NCBI RefSeq assembly: GCF_051846935.1
Contig: NZ_JBPYCS010000025.1
Coordinates: 1-36,683 of the forward strand
Direction of reading: 5' to 3'
DNA from: JBPYCR01 sp051846935
GTDB lineage: Bacteria > Bacillota > Bacilli > Bacillales > Amphibacillaceae
Length of the DNA stretch: 36,683 bases
This document shows, one piece after another, positions 15,271 to 22,729 of the stretch (positions are counted from its first letter, which is position 1; each line of letters opens with the position of its first letter). Position numbers and translations under genes: made by a program. A model generated the notes under the pieces. It was not told the DNA's origin. It searched no databases and saw only the letters and a list, made by a program, of their open reading frames with translations.

Positions 15271-16659
15271 ATGTCAAAGCAACAAGCACCCGTAAAAAAG
15301 AATGAAACAATTACATTGCAATTTGAAGACCTTACCCATGAAGGAAATGGAGTAGGTAAGATAGATGGGTATCCGCTCTTTGTCCCTTATGCCCTTCCAG
15401 GTGAAAAGGCAATTGTAAAGGTGATTAAAGTAAATAAAAAGTTCGGCTTTGGGAAGCTGATTGAGATTAAGCAAGCAAGTCCCCACCGTGTAAAGCCACC
15501 TTGTGACGTCTTTTACAAATGTGGCGGCTGCCAAATCCAGCATATGAGCTATAACATGCAGCTTGTAATGAAGCAAAACCAAGTGAAAAACGTAATGAAA
15601 AAAATTGCCCATTTAGACGATGTACCTGTTCACTCTGTAATCGGAATGGAAGATCCATGGCGATACAGAAATAAAGTGGCAATTCCTGTTGGTGAAAAAG
15701 ATGGAGAATTAATAACAGGATTTTATCGCATGCGAAGTCACGATATTATTAGTGATATGGACACGTGTGTCGTACAAGATGAAATGAATGATCGAATGAT
15801 AGAGGCTGTTAGAAGAATAGCAGCTCATTTGGGCATTTCCGCGTACGATGAAAAAAGCGATCACGGCGTTTTACGACACATCTTAGTTCGAACGGGTCAT
15901 AATACGAAAGAAACGATGATTGTACTTATTACTAGGACAAAAAAGCTTCCATATAAAAATGAACTGATAAAAGAGCTAACCGAAACATACCCACATGTGA
16001 AATCGATCGTACATAATATTAACAACCGAAAGACGAACGTCATTTTAGGAAAAGAAACGAACGTCATCTGGGGAGAAAAATATATTTACGATACGATTGG
16101 AGCTATCCGTTTTGCAATTTCTGCAAAGTCATTTTATCAAGTAAATCCACTACAGACGAAAAAATTGTATGAAAAAGCATTGGAATATGCAAATGTGAGC
16201 GGTGATGATATCGTCATTGATGCGTATTGTGGTATCGGAACGATTTCATTATTTTTAGCTCAAAAAGCAAAAAAAGTATACGGCATTGAGATTGTCCCTG
16301 AAGCGGTTACCGATGCGAAAATGAATGCAAAATTAAACGGAATGACGAATGCAGAGTTTTTTGTAGGAGAAGCGGAAGAAGTAATGCCACAATGGAAAGC
16401 AGAAGGATTGAACCCCGATGTCATCGTCGTTGACCCACCTAGAAAGGGCTGTGATGAGACATTTCTGCAAGCGATGATCGACATGCAACCGAAGCGAATT
16501 GTGTACGTTTCGTGTAACCCTTCCACATTAGCCCGAGATTTACGGATATTGGAAGATGGTGGTTATTGCACGAAGGAAGTACAACCAGTCGATATGTTTC
16601 CACAGAGTATGCATGTGGAGTGTGTGGCGTTGATGTCAAGGGTGGATGAGGAAGAGTAG
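15271..16659 (+). CDS. rlmCD: 23S rRNA (uracil-5-)-methyltransferase RlmCD (RumA family)
   Basis: S-adenosylmethionine-dependent methyltransferase that makes 5-methyluridine in 23S rRNA; in Bacillus one enzyme (YefA/RlmCD) modifies both sites made by RlmC and RlmD elsewhere. The 462-residue protein has an N-terminal TRAM domain (about 10-68), iron-sulfur cysteines at about 78, 84, 87 and near 163 (CGGC motif), the AdoMet motif DAYCGIGTISLFLA and the catalytic VSCNPSTLARD. I chose ATG 15271 after AAGGAAG; an upstream extension to 15220 lacks a ribosome binding site. The C terminus HVECVALMSRVDEEE is encoded by the sequence repeated downstream at 18825, 19741 and, diverged, 30823, marking this 3' end as an integration site. 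Confidence 0.93.
   Translation: MSKQQAPVKKNETITLQFEDLTHEGNGVGKIDGYPLFVPYALPGEKAIVKVIKVNKKFGFGKLIEIKQASPHRVKPPCDVFYKCGGCQIQHMSYNMQLVMKQNQVKNVMKKIAHLDDVPVHSVIGMEDPWRYRNKVAIPVGEKDGELITGFYRMRSHDIISDMDTCVVQDEMNDRMIEAVRRIAAHLGISAYDEKSDHGVLRHILVRTGHNTKETMIVLITRTKKLPYKNELIKELTETYPHVKSIVHNINNRKTNVILGKETNVIWGEKYIYDTIGAIRFAISAKSFYQVNPLQTKKLYEKALEYANVSGDDIVIDAYCGIGTISLFLAQKAKKVYGIEIVPEAVTDAKMNAKLNGMTNAEFFVGEAEEVMPQWKAEGLNPDVIVVDPPRKGCDETFLQAMIDMQPKRIVYVSCNPSTLARDLRILEDGGYCTKEVQPVDMFPQSMHVECVALMSRVDEEE
16612..16637 (+). repeat. rlmCD-tail direct repeat, copy 1 (inside the intact gene), proposed att site
   Basis: This 26-bp stretch, beginning CATGTGGAGTGTGTGGCG and encoding HVECVALM plus two bases, is identical at 18825-18850 and 19741-19766, and 19 of 26 bases match at 30823-30848. 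It lies 22 bp before the rlmCD stop. Confidence 0.85.
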
Positions 16660-16687
16660 TTTAAGTGTTGATATAGTAAGGTTTATA

Positions 16688-16737
16688 GGGTTCCGCCTTC
16701 GTTTATTTTATGTGAATAAACGGGCGGAATCCTTTTT
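16688..16737 (+). terminator. Intrinsic terminator of rlmCD
   Basis: GGGTTCCGCCTTCGTTTATT (16688-16707) pairs with AATAAACGGGCGGAATCC (16715-16732) and TTTTT follows. A diverged copy of the same terminator and its upstream sequence GATATAG-AAGGTTTATAGGG is found at 19817-19864. Confidence 0.92.
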
Positions 16738-16831
16738 GTTGTTTGGGTTAGAAGTGCTAAAAATTTAGGTTGAGTTGATAGAATGGATTTTGGCTAGGGG
16801 AGTTGACAAGTTAGATTTAAGGTGAAAAATG

Positions 16832-16889
16832 TGCTATATTTAGACTAATCATATATCGAGAAAATACAACAAATTTGATTAGTCTAAAT
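16832..16889 (+). promoter_or_regulatory. Extended -10 promoter and 14-bp inverted repeat upstream of the recombinase gene
   Basis: TGCTATATT (16832-16840) resembles an extended -10 element. ATTTAGACTAATCA (16838-16851) and TGATTAGTCTAAAT (16876-16889) are perfect 14-bp complements 24 bp apart and overlap the -10 and the expected transcription start. Likely roles are an autoregulatory operator or a recombinase-binding site. Confidence 0.6.
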
Positions 16890-16922
16890 GAACATAAAAT
16901 ATAAGTACCAGGAGGTAAGGGG

Positions 16923-17849
16923 ATGCCTGATCAGCGCAGGGTACATTTTATTCCACCAAAACCTGTTAAACGTGAAAAACGAGTAGGAATTTATTGTCGA
17001 GTAAGTTCCAATAGTATGGAACAGTTGAATAGTTTAACAACCCAAGTATCTGCTCTAACTAGATTGATAGCATCTACTCCTAACTGGTTGCTTGTTGATA
17101 CATACATAGACATTGCTTCAGGAAAAGCAAAGTCCAACCGCAAAGCATTTAATCGTCTGATAAAAGATTGTGAAGCAAAAAATATAGAAATCATCATAAC
17201 GAAAAATATTAGTCGATTTGGTAGAGATACAGTTGAGGTACTTGAAGGATTAAACAAACTAAGAGAACTTGGAGTACGTGTTATTTTCGAACAAGAAGGC
17301 TTGGATACTGCTGATACCGATAGCGCTTTAATGATTTCGATTATCGAATCCATCGCTCAAGCGGAAAATGAATCGAGAAGTGAAAATATTAAATGGGGAT
17401 ATAAACGTCATGCCGCTCAAGGAACTTCTAAACTATATAACAGAAAATGTTATGGCTATGAAAATGATGAAGAAGGTCTGTTGGTTATAAAAGATGATGA
17501 AGCTAAAAATGTTCGATTGATTTTTGACTTATATTTACGTGGCTTAAGTATAATCGGTATTAAAAGAGAGCTAGAGAAGTTAGAAATAAAGACACCAACG
17601 GGAAAAGAAAAGTGGAGTAAACGAACGATTGATGTCATGCTGAGTAATGAAAAATATATCGGTTTAGTAAGACTACTCAATGCGGGGAAACATCAAGAAC
17701 ATTATGTGTCTGAAAACAATCATCCAGCGATTGTTTCAAAGGAGCAATTTGAAGCGGTGCAAATGGAAAAGAAGAATAGGAGTAATGTTGTAAAAACTGA
17801 AGATGGTGTAAAAAGAACGAGTAGGAAGTATAGTTCGAAAAAGGGGTGA
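16923..17849 (+). CDS. Serine site-specific recombinase (resolvase N-terminal plus Recombinase domain)
   Basis: A 308-residue serine recombinase that would cut and rejoin att sites through a covalent serine-DNA link. The resolvase-type catalytic domain starts VGIYCRVSS, with the nucleophile Ser at about 28. The conserved arginines are visible in ISRFGRDTVEV, and the SIAQAENESRSENIKWGY helix follows. A Recombinase (PF07508-type) DNA-binding domain covers about 170-285 (KRTIDVMLSNEKYIG). The chain ends at YSSKKG, where large serine recombinases continue into a zinc ribbon and coiled coil, so this is a short form. ATG 16923 follows GGAGGT. It lies 260 bp after rlmCD and 4 bp before the next gene. 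It is the only recombinase seen and the best candidate to act on the rlmCD-tail repeats. Confidence 0.9.
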   Translation: MPDQRRVHFIPPKPVKREKRVGIYCRVSSNSMEQLNSLTTQVSALTRLIASTPNWLLVDTYIDIASGKAKSNRKAFNRLIKDCEAKNIEIIITKNISRFGRDTVEVLEGLNKLRELGVRVIFEQEGLDTADTDSALMISIIESIAQAENESRSENIKWGYKRHAAQGTSKLYNRKCYGYENDEEGLLVIKDDEAKNVRLIFDLYLRGLSIIGIKRELEKLEIKTPTGKEKWSKRTIDVMLSNEKYIGLVRLLNAGKHQEHYVSENNHPAIVSKEQFEAVQMEKKNRSNVVKTEDGVKRTSRKYSSKKG

Positions 17850-17853
17850 TAAT

Positions 17854-18714
17854 TTGCTGATTAATAAATTATATGATAAAGATGGAAATCCAATTCTATA
17901 TGATTTAAAAAATGAGTTTGCTGAGATAATTAATTTAGTGGGCACTGAGACAAACGTTGAGAAATGGAGAAAATATAAATCTTATAAGGTAGATAGATAT
18001 AGTGAATTTGGGATAGATTGTGACGTTTCATGTCTGGCTATTCAAGTATATTATAAGGGATGGAAATTTCTTAACAGGGTAAAACCAACAAAACAATATG
18101 TAAAGAATCCTAAATCAGATGGTATCGTGATAAGAGAATATAAATATCAATTTATATTGAGAAATACCCGTCCATTTGAATATTATCGTGGTGATACAAT
18201 GACTTCATTTACTAATACATATAATCATTTTATAAAGCATTATGTTGAAAATGAAAACATTAGTGAAGAAATTGAGAGATTAGCAAAAAATTATCATACA
18301 ATAGGGAATATGATTCCAATTCCTAGTGGACTAAATATAAGTCGTGCTGGCAAGTATGCAAAATATGATTATTGGGATTTAACTATGTGTAAGATAAAAG
18401 AATGGTATGATTCTGATTGTGATAAAAAAAGGAATCAAGTACTTAATGAATTACTTAATGGAGGCTCAAATACAATTGACTCTATAAACAGATGGCTAGA
18501 AAAGTTTTCAACTTGGAAGGAATTTGTAGATGAAAACTATTTAAGCAGTTATGTTGATCAAACTTCTTATAATCCAATTTTATTTTGGGAATCACATAGT
18601 TATGATAATGCCGAATTACCAACAAATGAAAAGTCTTTTTTAAACTATTTAAGATTATTGAATGAGTATATTGAAAAACGTAATAAAGAGATACTAACTG
18701 ATATTAAAAGTTAA
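17854..18714 (+). CDS. Uncharacterised protein coupled to the recombinase (possibly DUF6994-like)
   Basis: A 286-residue soluble protein, low in GC, that I do not recognise with confidence. Its middle part, with YHTIGNMIPIPSG and then DYWDLTMCKIKEWY, resembles a pattern I associate with DUF6994-type hypothetical proteins; that memory is uncertain. It is rich in Tyr, Trp, Lys and Asn and has no membrane segment or signal peptide. The start is TTG 17854, four bases after the recombinase stop and following AAAGGGGTGAT, so it is translated with the recombinase. It may be a partner in recombination, an antiphage gene or a passenger. An 11-base match to rlmCD (GTCGATATGTT) lies shortly after its stop. 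Confidence 0.7.
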   Translation: MLINKLYDKDGNPILYDLKNEFAEIINLVGTETNVEKWRKYKSYKVDRYSEFGIDCDVSCLAIQVYYKGWKFLNRVKPTKQYVKNPKSDGIVIREYKYQFILRNTRPFEYYRGDTMTSFTNTYNHFIKHYVENENISEEIERLAKNYHTIGNMIPIPSGLNISRAGKYAKYDYWDLTMCKIKEWYDSDCDKKRNQVLNELLNGGSNTIDSINRWLEKFSTWKEFVDENYLSSYVDQTSYNPILFWESHSYDNAELPTNEKSFLNYLRLLNEYIEKRNKEILTDIKS

Positions 18715-18824
18715 AAATAGCCTAATCAAAAGTCGATATGTTGACTAGACAGAAAAGATGGGAAGTTACGTTGATACAAGCGTTATTCTTGTAAAAAACA
18801 ATGCATAGAATAGCCTAAGTACAT

Positions 18825-18866
18825 CATGTGGAGTGTGTGGCGTTGATGTCTAGGGTTGAAGAATAA
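18825..18866 (+). repeat. rlmCD-tail direct repeat, copy 2
   Basis: The first 26 bp are identical to 16612-16637, and the reading frame continues to a stop, encoding HVECVALMSRVEE, almost the same C terminus as RlmCD. Homology begins sharply at CATGTGG. The sequence before it is unrelated apart from a possible AGTCGATATGTT remnant at 18731-18742. It marks the junction between segments A and B. Confidence 0.88.
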
Positions 18867-18931
18867 GAGTTATTAGTGTTTATTATATTGGCAATAATAT
18901 AAAAACGATGATATAGATAGGAGAGGAGAGC

Positions 18932-19549
18932 GTGGCACTCGAAAATAAGTTAGGTATTACTAATTCTACGGAACTAGCACGTATGGAAGAAAAAATTAGT
19001 AAGAAAAAAGCGATTGAAATGTTTGAAATTAATTATTTAGATACATTAGAGAGTGGGACATATAAGTCACTATCGGCAATTCATAGCTTTCTGTTCGGAG
19101 ATATTTATGAATTCGCAGGAAAGATACGTGATGTAAATATAGCGAAGGGCAATTTTCGTTTTGCACCTGTAATGTACCTTGAAGTTGCGCTTGAAAATAT
19201 TGAAAAAATGCCGCAATCAAATTTTGACGAAATTATTGAAAAGTATGTTGAAATGAATATTGCGCATCCTTTTAGAGAAGGTAATGGAAGAAGTGCAAGA
19301 ATTTGGCTAGATAATATATTAAAAAATGAGCTAAAACAAGTTGTTGATTGGAGCAGAGTTGATAAGGAAGATTATCTTTTGGCGATGGAAAGAAGTCCTG
19401 TTAAGGATGTTGAAATAAAAGTTCTTTTAAAAGCAGCCTTGACGGATAAAATTAATGATCGAGAGACTTATATGAAAGGCATCGATGCAAGTTATCATTA
19501 TGAGGGATATTACGTTTATAGGACAGAGAATTTACAAGATGAATCGTAA
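18932..19549 (+). CDS. Fic-domain protein adenylyltransferase, class III (self-inhibited)
   Basis: A 205-residue Fic protein that transfers AMP from ATP to a hydroxyl side chain of target proteins. The catalytic motif HPFREGNGR is intact (His at about 112, Arg at about 120) in the all-helical Fic core. The C-terminal segment has SYHYEG at about 187-192, matching the inhibitory (S/T)xxxE(G/N) motif; its position after the catalytic motif makes this a class III Fic, like the single-domain Neisseria enzyme, so no separate antitoxin is needed. The target is unknown; related enzymes modify gyrase or themselves. The start is GTG 18932 after GGAGAGGAGAG. It is the only gene between rlmCD-tail copies 2 and 3. 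Confidence 0.9.
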   Translation: MALENKLGITNSTELARMEEKISKKKAIEMFEINYLDTLESGTYKSLSAIHSFLFGDIYEFAGKIRDVNIAKGNFRFAPVMYLEVALENIEKMPQSNFDEIIEKYVEMNIAHPFREGNGRSARIWLDNILKNELKQVVDWSRVDKEDYLLAMERSPVKDVEIKVLLKAALTDKINDRETYMKGIDASYHYEGYYVYRTENLQDES

Positions 19550-19689
19550 GTTTTTAAGGTTGAAAAGATGCTATATTAACAGAGGCGGGAGCGTAACAGG
19601 ATAATGAAAGAGAACGATTGATTGAATAACGGAATTATTGAAGCGACAAACATGTGAACTAAAAAGGTATGATGAACAACTGGCGAGGC

Positions 19690-19776
19690 AGATTTGAGAC
19701 GAAATAAGTACAGTCAGTGGATATGTTTCCGCAGACGAAGCATGTGGAGTGTGTGGCGTTGATGTCTAGGGAATAA
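19690..19776 (+). pseudogene. rlmCD 3'-end remnant, copy 3
   Basis: Similarity to rlmCD runs from about 19690 (ACGAA-TAAGTACAG like rlmCD ACGAAGGAAGTACAA) through GTGGATATGTTTCCGCAG to a stop at 19774-19776. It encodes VDMFPQTKHVECVALMSRE, a plausible complete RlmCD C terminus, and its 26-bp core (19741-19766) is identical to copies 1 and 2. A TAA interrupts the frame upstream, so no functional gene remains. Homology continues through the terminator at 19817-19864, the longest of the copies. It looks like the displaced original 3' end or one from a related strain. Confidence 0.85.
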
Positions 19777-19816
19777 ACACATAAGTAATTGAAGCGTTGA
19801 TATAGCAAGGTTTATA

Positions 19817-19864
19817 GGGTTTCACCCGAGTTTATTTTAGAATAAACGGGTGGATCCCTTTTTG
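19817..19864 (+). terminator. Diverged copy of the rlmCD terminator
   Basis: GGGTTTCACCCGAGTTTATT (19817-19836) pairs with AATAAACGGGTGGATCCC (19841-19858), then TTTTT. Compared with 16688-16737, CCGCC/GGCGG has become CACC/GGTG, a paired change that keeps the stem. Confidence 0.88.
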
Positions 19865-20109
19865 TTGTTGGCGTTTAAATGACTGATGTAGAAAAACTAA
19901 AATCAATTAATTTTTATTTAAAATACAAATCACATACTATTGTATATACATTTCACCATCTCACATTAATTCAGATTAAAATTTTGGGGTTATGATTGTA
20001 TTTATAGAGCTTGTGAAGGAAGGTACAAAAGCTTTAGCGAGTCCTTGACAATGGTATTCGCTATTATTTGTTGAAGTAAGACAGAAGTTAGGGAATCTAA
20101 TAGGTAAGT
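19865..20109. other. AT-rich gap at the start of segment C
   Basis: I see no supportable gene. An 18-codon frame at about 19992 (starting MIVFIELVKEG) has no ribosome binding site and is likely a chance frame or gene remnant. Confidence 0.4.
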
Positions 20110-20138
20110 AAAAAAAACCTTGCATACTTATTGCAAGG
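20110..20138 (-). terminator. Intrinsic terminator of the minus-strand MBL hydrolase gene
   Basis: Read on the minus strand, CCTTGCA (20138-20132) and TGCAAGG (20124-20118) form a 7-bp stem with a 7-base loop, followed by a run of eight T (20117-20110), 38 bp after the stop at 20176. Confidence 0.9.
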
Positions 20139-20175
20139 GGGATGAGGCTAATTGAGATAGTATGTTTTTAAATAC

Positions 20176-21021
20176 TTAGTTTACATACTTGCCATAATCA
20201 GGTTTAGCAATTTCTTCAAAGTTTTCAACCAATTTATGTAAGCTCTCAGTTAGCAATTCACCAGATAAAGGTTGACCATGTCCAGTAACTGCGACAGTTG
20301 GTTTTAGTGTTGATAAAGTAATGACAGATTCCTTAGCAGCCTTCCAATCTGTGGTCAAGTATCTTGGAGGACCACTAATTTCTAGTTTTTGTGTTAACAC
20401 TTCATAAAGGTACTCTTGTTTAACAGTAACAAAGGCATCTCCAACGATTAATGCACGGTCATTTTCCCTAAATAAAGATACATGACCTGGCGAATGCCCA
20501 GGAGTATGAACCCATTTAAATCCAGGCATATTAGGTACAGACCCATCGGCAGGTAATGGCTTAACGTTGCTACCTAAGTTAATTGGATCAATAGGAAACA
20601 TTGGTGACATTTTAGCTACCATGCCCCCTTCGACTGTCGAATCTGGTTCTGGATAGCGCTTTTTTCCCCTTAAATAAGGCATTTCTAACTCGTGTGCATA
20701 TACAGCCACTTTCCAATGTTTTACTAGCTCAATAACGGCCCCGACATGATCAAAGTGACCGTGTGTTAAAATAATTGCCTGTGGACGACTGTTTTTACCA
20801 AACCTACTTTCAACAACTGATATAATTTCTTCTGCTGAATTAGGCATCCCAGCATCAATCAAAACAAATTCATTTGTGTCTGGGTTACCAACTAAATGGA
20901 TATTTACTATTTGTATCGTGTAACTATAGAGGTCTGGTAGCACCTCTATACCGACTCCACTTCGGATAGAAGTGGCTGGAATCGATTTATAATCACTTCC
21001 ATAATTCATTTGCTCGTCCAT
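20176..21021 (-). CDS. Metallo-beta-lactamase-fold hydrolase
   Basis: A 281-residue MBL-fold enzyme. The metal-binding motif THGHFDH is at about 86-92, with further ligands in HTPGHSPGHVS (about 168-178), VGDAF and a final VTGHGQP; this is the usual two-zinc set of the family, including thioesterases, lactonases and YflN/YobT-like Bacillus proteins. Substrate is unknown. ATG 21021 follows TTAGGAGG by nine bases; an adjacent TTG at 21024 is an alternative. It is transcribed away from the restriction-modification operon, with a 226-bp shared upstream region, and has its own terminator. Confidence 0.87.
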   Translation of the reverse strand: MDEQMNYGSDYKSIPATSIRSGVGIEVLPDLYSYTIQIVNIHLVGNPDTNEFVLIDAGMPNSAEEIISVVESRFGKNSRPQAIILTHGHFDHVGAVIELVKHWKVAVYAHELEMPYLRGKKRYPEPDSTVEGGMVAKMSPMFPIDPINLGSNVKPLPADGSVPNMPGFKWVHTPGHSPGHVSLFRENDRALIVGDAFVTVKQEYLYEVLTQKLEISGPPRYLTTDWKAAKESVITLSTLKPTVAVTGHGQPLSGELLTESLHKLVENFEEIAKPDYGKYVN

Positions 21022-21187
21022 CAAAGATTACCTCCTAAAATTAAACTCGTAGTTAGTGTTTACCTTATAATTTTTTTTATGGATGAAATCGTAAAAAAAT
21101 TTTATGTTTAAATTTGGAGTTAACAAAACGATTTCAATTGTTCTGTGTTATTTGTTATAAGGATGTTAATAGCTTATTAAAGTTCAA

Positions 21188-21216
21188 TTGTATTAACATT
21201 TTTTTACTAGTATAAT
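21188..21216 (+). promoter_or_regulatory. Promoter of the type I restriction-modification operon
   Basis: TTGTAT (21188-21193), a 17-bp spacer and a perfect TATAAT (21211-21216), 35 bp upstream of the hsdM ATG. An 8-bp inverted repeat GAAATCGT (21085-21092)/ACGATTTC (21128-21135) lies further upstream between the divergent genes. Confidence 0.65.
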
Positions 21217-21250
21217 AGTCACATAAGAATTTAATAGAGGAGCATTACGT

Positions 21251-22729
21251 ATGATTACAGGTGAACTACGAAACAAAGTTGATAAAATTTGGGAAGCATT
21301 TTGGACAGGTGGTATTACAAATCCACTTACCGTTATTGAACAATTTACATATTTACTTTATATAAAAGGTTTAGACGATCGTGAAAAGCGAAGAGAAATG
21401 GATTCGGAGTTATTAGGAACTACGCATGAAGGTTTGTTTCCTAAAGAGCAGCCTGAACTAAGATGGAGCACTTTCTCGCAAATGGGTCCGGAAGAAATGT
21501 TTGAAACCGTTTCTCAAAAGGTGTTTCCATTTATAAAAAGCATGGGCGGAAATGGATCTGCATACTCTCAGCATATAAAAGATGCCGTATTTGTTATTCC
21601 TTCCCCAGCTTTACTTTCACGTGTTGTAGCAGGTATTAGTGATTTACCTTCTTCAACGAGCGCAGACAGTGACGTTGATTCACTAGGAGATCTATATGAG
21701 TATTTGTTATCAAAATTACAAAGCTCTGGAACGAATGGGCAATTTAGAACCCCTAGACAGATAATAGATATGATGGTTGCTTTAATGAAACCAACCCCAC
21801 AAGATACAATTGTTGATCCTGCTGCTGGTACAGCTGGGTTTCTAGTATCTGCTAGTGAGTATTTAAGGAAAAATCATAGTGATTTATTTTATACAAGTGG
21901 ATTGAAAGAGCACTTCCACAATACGATGTTTAATGGATTTGAAATTGATACAACCATGCTACGCATAAGTACGATGAATATGATGCTTCACGGTATTGAT
22001 AATCCGAACATTCGTTATCAGGATAGTTTAAATGAGCAAAATAAAGAAAAAGAAAAATATACATTAGTATTAGCAAATCCACCATTCAGAGGTTCACTTG
22101 ATCATGATGCAGTTTCAGATGATTTATTGAAAGTCGCCAAAACGAAAAGCACAGAATTATTATTTTTAGTATTATTCTTACGTTTATTAAAGAAAGGTGG
22201 ACGGGCTGCTGTTATTGTGCCAGACGGTGTGTTATTTGGTGCATCCAATGCCCATAAAGCAATTCGTAAAGAAATTTTAGAGAACAATAGATTAGAAGCT
22301 GTGATTAGTATGCCGAGTGGAATATTTAAACCGTATGCTGGAGTATCTACTGGAATTTTAATTTTTACGAAGACAGGCTCAGGTGGAACAGATAATGTTT
22401 GGTTTTACGATATGGAAAGTGATGGGTTTTCATTAAACGACAACCGTACTCCGATTGAAGATAATGACATTCCAGATATTATCGAGAGATTTCATAATAT
22501 GGATAGGGAAGAGGAACGAAAACGAACAGACAAATCATTCTTGGTTCCTTTTGAAGAGATTAAAGAAAATGATTATGATTTATCGATTAATAAATATAAA
22601 GAAATAGAATATGAAGAGATGGAGTATGAGGAACCCAAGGTTTTGATTGAGAGCATCATAGGATTAGAAAAAAAGATTGAAGAGGATTTACAATCATTAA
22701 AGAACTTATTAAGTGAAGTGAAATTATGA
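21251..22729 (+). CDS. hsdM: Type I restriction-modification system, DNA methyltransferase subunit
   Basis: Modification subunit that, with HsdS, methylates adenine N6 in the target sequence and is needed for restriction with HsdR. The 492-residue protein has an HsdM N-terminal helical domain (about 1-130), the linker motif QFRTPRQI (164-171), the AdoMet motif DPAAGTAGF (189-197) and the catalytic NPPF (276-279). ATG 21251 follows AGAGGAGC. The stop overlaps the hsdS start by four bases (ATGA). All motifs are intact, so the enzyme should be active. Confidence 0.95.
   Translation: MITGELRNKVDKIWEAFWTGGITNPLTVIEQFTYLLYIKGLDDREKRREMDSELLGTTHEGLFPKEQPELRWSTFSQMGPEEMFETVSQKVFPFIKSMGGNGSAYSQHIKDAVFVIPSPALLSRVVAGISDLPSSTSADSDVDSLGDLYEYLLSKLQSSGTNGQFRTPRQIIDMMVALMKPTPQDTIVDPAAGTAGFLVSASEYLRKNHSDLFYTSGLKEHFHNTMFNGFEIDTTMLRISTMNMMLHGIDNPNIRYQDSLNEQNKEKEKYTLVLANPPFRGSLDHDAVSDDLLKVAKTKSTELLFLVLFLRLLKKGGRAAVIVPDGVLFGASNAHKAIRKEILENNRLEAVISMPSGIFKPYAGVSTGILIFTKTGSGGTDNVWFYDMESDGFSLNDNRTPIEDNDIPDIIERFHNMDREEERKRTDKSFLVPFEEIKENDYDLSINKYKEIEYEEMEYEEPKVLIESIIGLEKKIEEDLQSLKNLLSEVKL

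Noticed and set aside
18731..18742. AGTCGATATGTT as a definite upstream half of rlmCD-tail copy 2
   Set aside because: Twelve bases alone may match by chance; mentioned only as a possible remnant.
19690..19776. A second functional rlmCD gene or fragment
   Set aside because: Only the last about 25 codons resemble RlmCD, with an in-frame TAA and no upstream domains; it is a tail left by insertion.
19992..20048. 18-codon frame MIVFIELVKEG... as a gene
   Set aside because: No ribosome binding site, very short and no recognisable similarity.
21085..21135. 8-bp inverted repeat between the MBL and hsdM genes as a firm operator
   Set aside because: Short arms 35 bp apart in AT-rich DNA are not enough evidence for a separate feature.
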